A stretch of 64,000 nucleotides of DNA from Mantis religiosa (lineage: Eukaryota > Arthropoda > Insecta > Mantodea > Mantidae): the NCBI GenBank assembly GCA_030765055.1, contig CM060953.1, positions 73,573,836 to 73,637,835 on the forward strand, in the 5' to 3' direction. The notes below the pieces were generated by a model that saw only the letters and a list, made by a program, of their open reading frames with translations, made no database searches and had not been told where the DNA came from. This document shows positions 63,250 through 64,000 of this stretch, in pieces (within the stretch, counting starts at the first letter, position 1; every line of letters starts with the position of its first letter). A program made the position numbers and the translations under genes.

Positions 63250-63600
63250 AAGTGAGAATTTGCAGCCTGGGCTCTATTAAAGATGTCGTTGACGGTTTCC
63301 TATGGAATACAAGAGCACAAAACAGTGACACATTAGTGGGAATTATTTTAAAGAACTGTAGAAATCTTGAATGCAGAATGCCACTAAAAATGCACTTCCT
63401 TGATTTAGATATCCTCCCTACCAATTTGGGAGCGGTTAGTGACGAACATGGAGAAAGGTTCCATCAGGCCATTTTCGAATGGAAAGCCGCTGTAAAGGTA
63501 GATGTAACCCTTCAATGTTAAGTGACTATTGTTGTCTTTTGAAGCGTGAAGGTTATATATGCGACAGAAAGAAGTTGTCATAAAAAATACTCAAAACTCC
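63250..63600 (+). pseudogene. Fragment of an uncharacterised arthropod repeat protein (GERFHQ motif)
   Basis: The frame 63252-63521 reads CRMPLKMHFLDLDILPTNLG followed by AVSDEHGERFHQAIFEWKAA. This corresponds to a block (M..KMHFLHSHLD.FP.NLG.VSDE.GERFHQDI..ME) that I know from many unnamed insect and other invertebrate proteins, often present in multiple genomic copies. After a frameshift at about 63520 the continuation MLSDYCCLLKREGYICDRKK fits the same protein (the usual form is DYCW.LKR). The upstream part VVDGFLWNTRAQN also fits. No function is established to my knowledge, and an origin in a mobile element is likely. The 5' part is missing, so this is a relic rather than a gene. Confidence 0.65.
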
Positions 63601-63604
63601 AAAA

Positions 63605-64000
63605 TTAACATCATCTTCGACACTAAGGTATGATAGTTTTATGGAATTAAGTATGTTATATATTGTATAAATTTAGTGTAGACCACCCCTCTGATATTAG
63701 ATATAAGAATTTAAAAACCTCCATAACAAAAAATTGAAGGGTGATGGCGAACATCTAATCAGTTAGGTCCACCATGTTTTATCTCTGCACCTGAAAAGTA
63801 GTTCTTTTATTATTATTTTTGACCAACTATTTTCATAGTTGGATGGGCCCCAGATCAATGAGAGCGATGGCTTATTTGCTGGTCTGCCACCTCACTGATG
63901 AAATACACCTAAGTACCCATACACATTTTATTATAGGCTGGGGCACTAGAGATCTTGTCGTTTATTACATTTTAATCTCCATCCCTATCGAAAGTTCCTA
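63605..64000. other. No supported feature up to the window edge
   Basis: AT-rich sequence without recognisable features. Confidence 0.35.

Overview
This is a stretch of AT-rich, non-coding animal nuclear DNA. It most likely comes from a large, repeat-rich insect genome. A cockroach- or termite-like (Blattodea) source is my best guess from the style of its tRNA-derived SINEs and non-LTR elements, but this is an inference from memory of such families. I found no intact host gene, no rRNA, no convincing functional tRNA, no CRISPR array and nothing bacterial. Nearly every recognisable coding trace is a decayed transposable-element protein, and most of the remaining open frames look like chance. 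Layout: 0-3.3 kb is featureless. A Tc1-type transposon lies at 3.36-4.97 kb with terminal inverted repeats, inner repeats and a dead transposase. A long foldback (5.95-6.23 kb) and a tRNA-derived SINE with a perfect 10-bp target duplication follow. From 7.9 to 10.4 kb there is a (CT)n run, a tetranucleotide field and two non-LTR retrotransposon relics in opposite orientations. A promoter-like site (CRE, TATA, Inr) sits at 11.9 kb. Two copies of one mariner family occur at 14.6-15.5 kb (internally deleted, reverse) and 19.0-20.3 kb (full length, frameshifted). Beside them are two related solo LTR-like sequences (15.8-16.3 and 21.0-21.4 kb). From 21.7 to 24.0 kb a Jockey-like element ends in a 3' tail that has grown into a 1.1-kb compound trinucleotide array. 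From 24.6 to 26.1 kb there is a GC-rich block followed by another reverse-transcriptase relic. The 28-58 kb part carries many tRNA-derived SINEs. It also holds five copies of a composite repeat containing a tRNA-like core (30.8, 39.2, 41.4, 45.7 and 48.8 kb), whose ends are permuted and sometimes inverted. Further relics are an IS630/Tc1-type DDE transposase (37.1-37.6 kb), a third mariner of a different family (47.4-48.8 kb), a Myb/SANT-like fragment (49.3 kb) and an RNase H-bearing non-LTR element (51.4-52.6 kb). At 58.95-59.93 kb a DNA transposon with inverted ends carries a second Myb/SANT-like ORF, a PIF/Harbinger-style arrangement. A fragment of an uncharacterised arthropod repeat protein lies at 63.25-63.6 kb. 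How the parts relate: no pathway or operon is present. The visible processes are insertion, decay, nested repeats and microsatellite growth from retroelement tails. The most interesting signals are the composite tRNA-core repeat, the tail-seeded arrays, the internally deleted mariner and the Harbinger-like relic.
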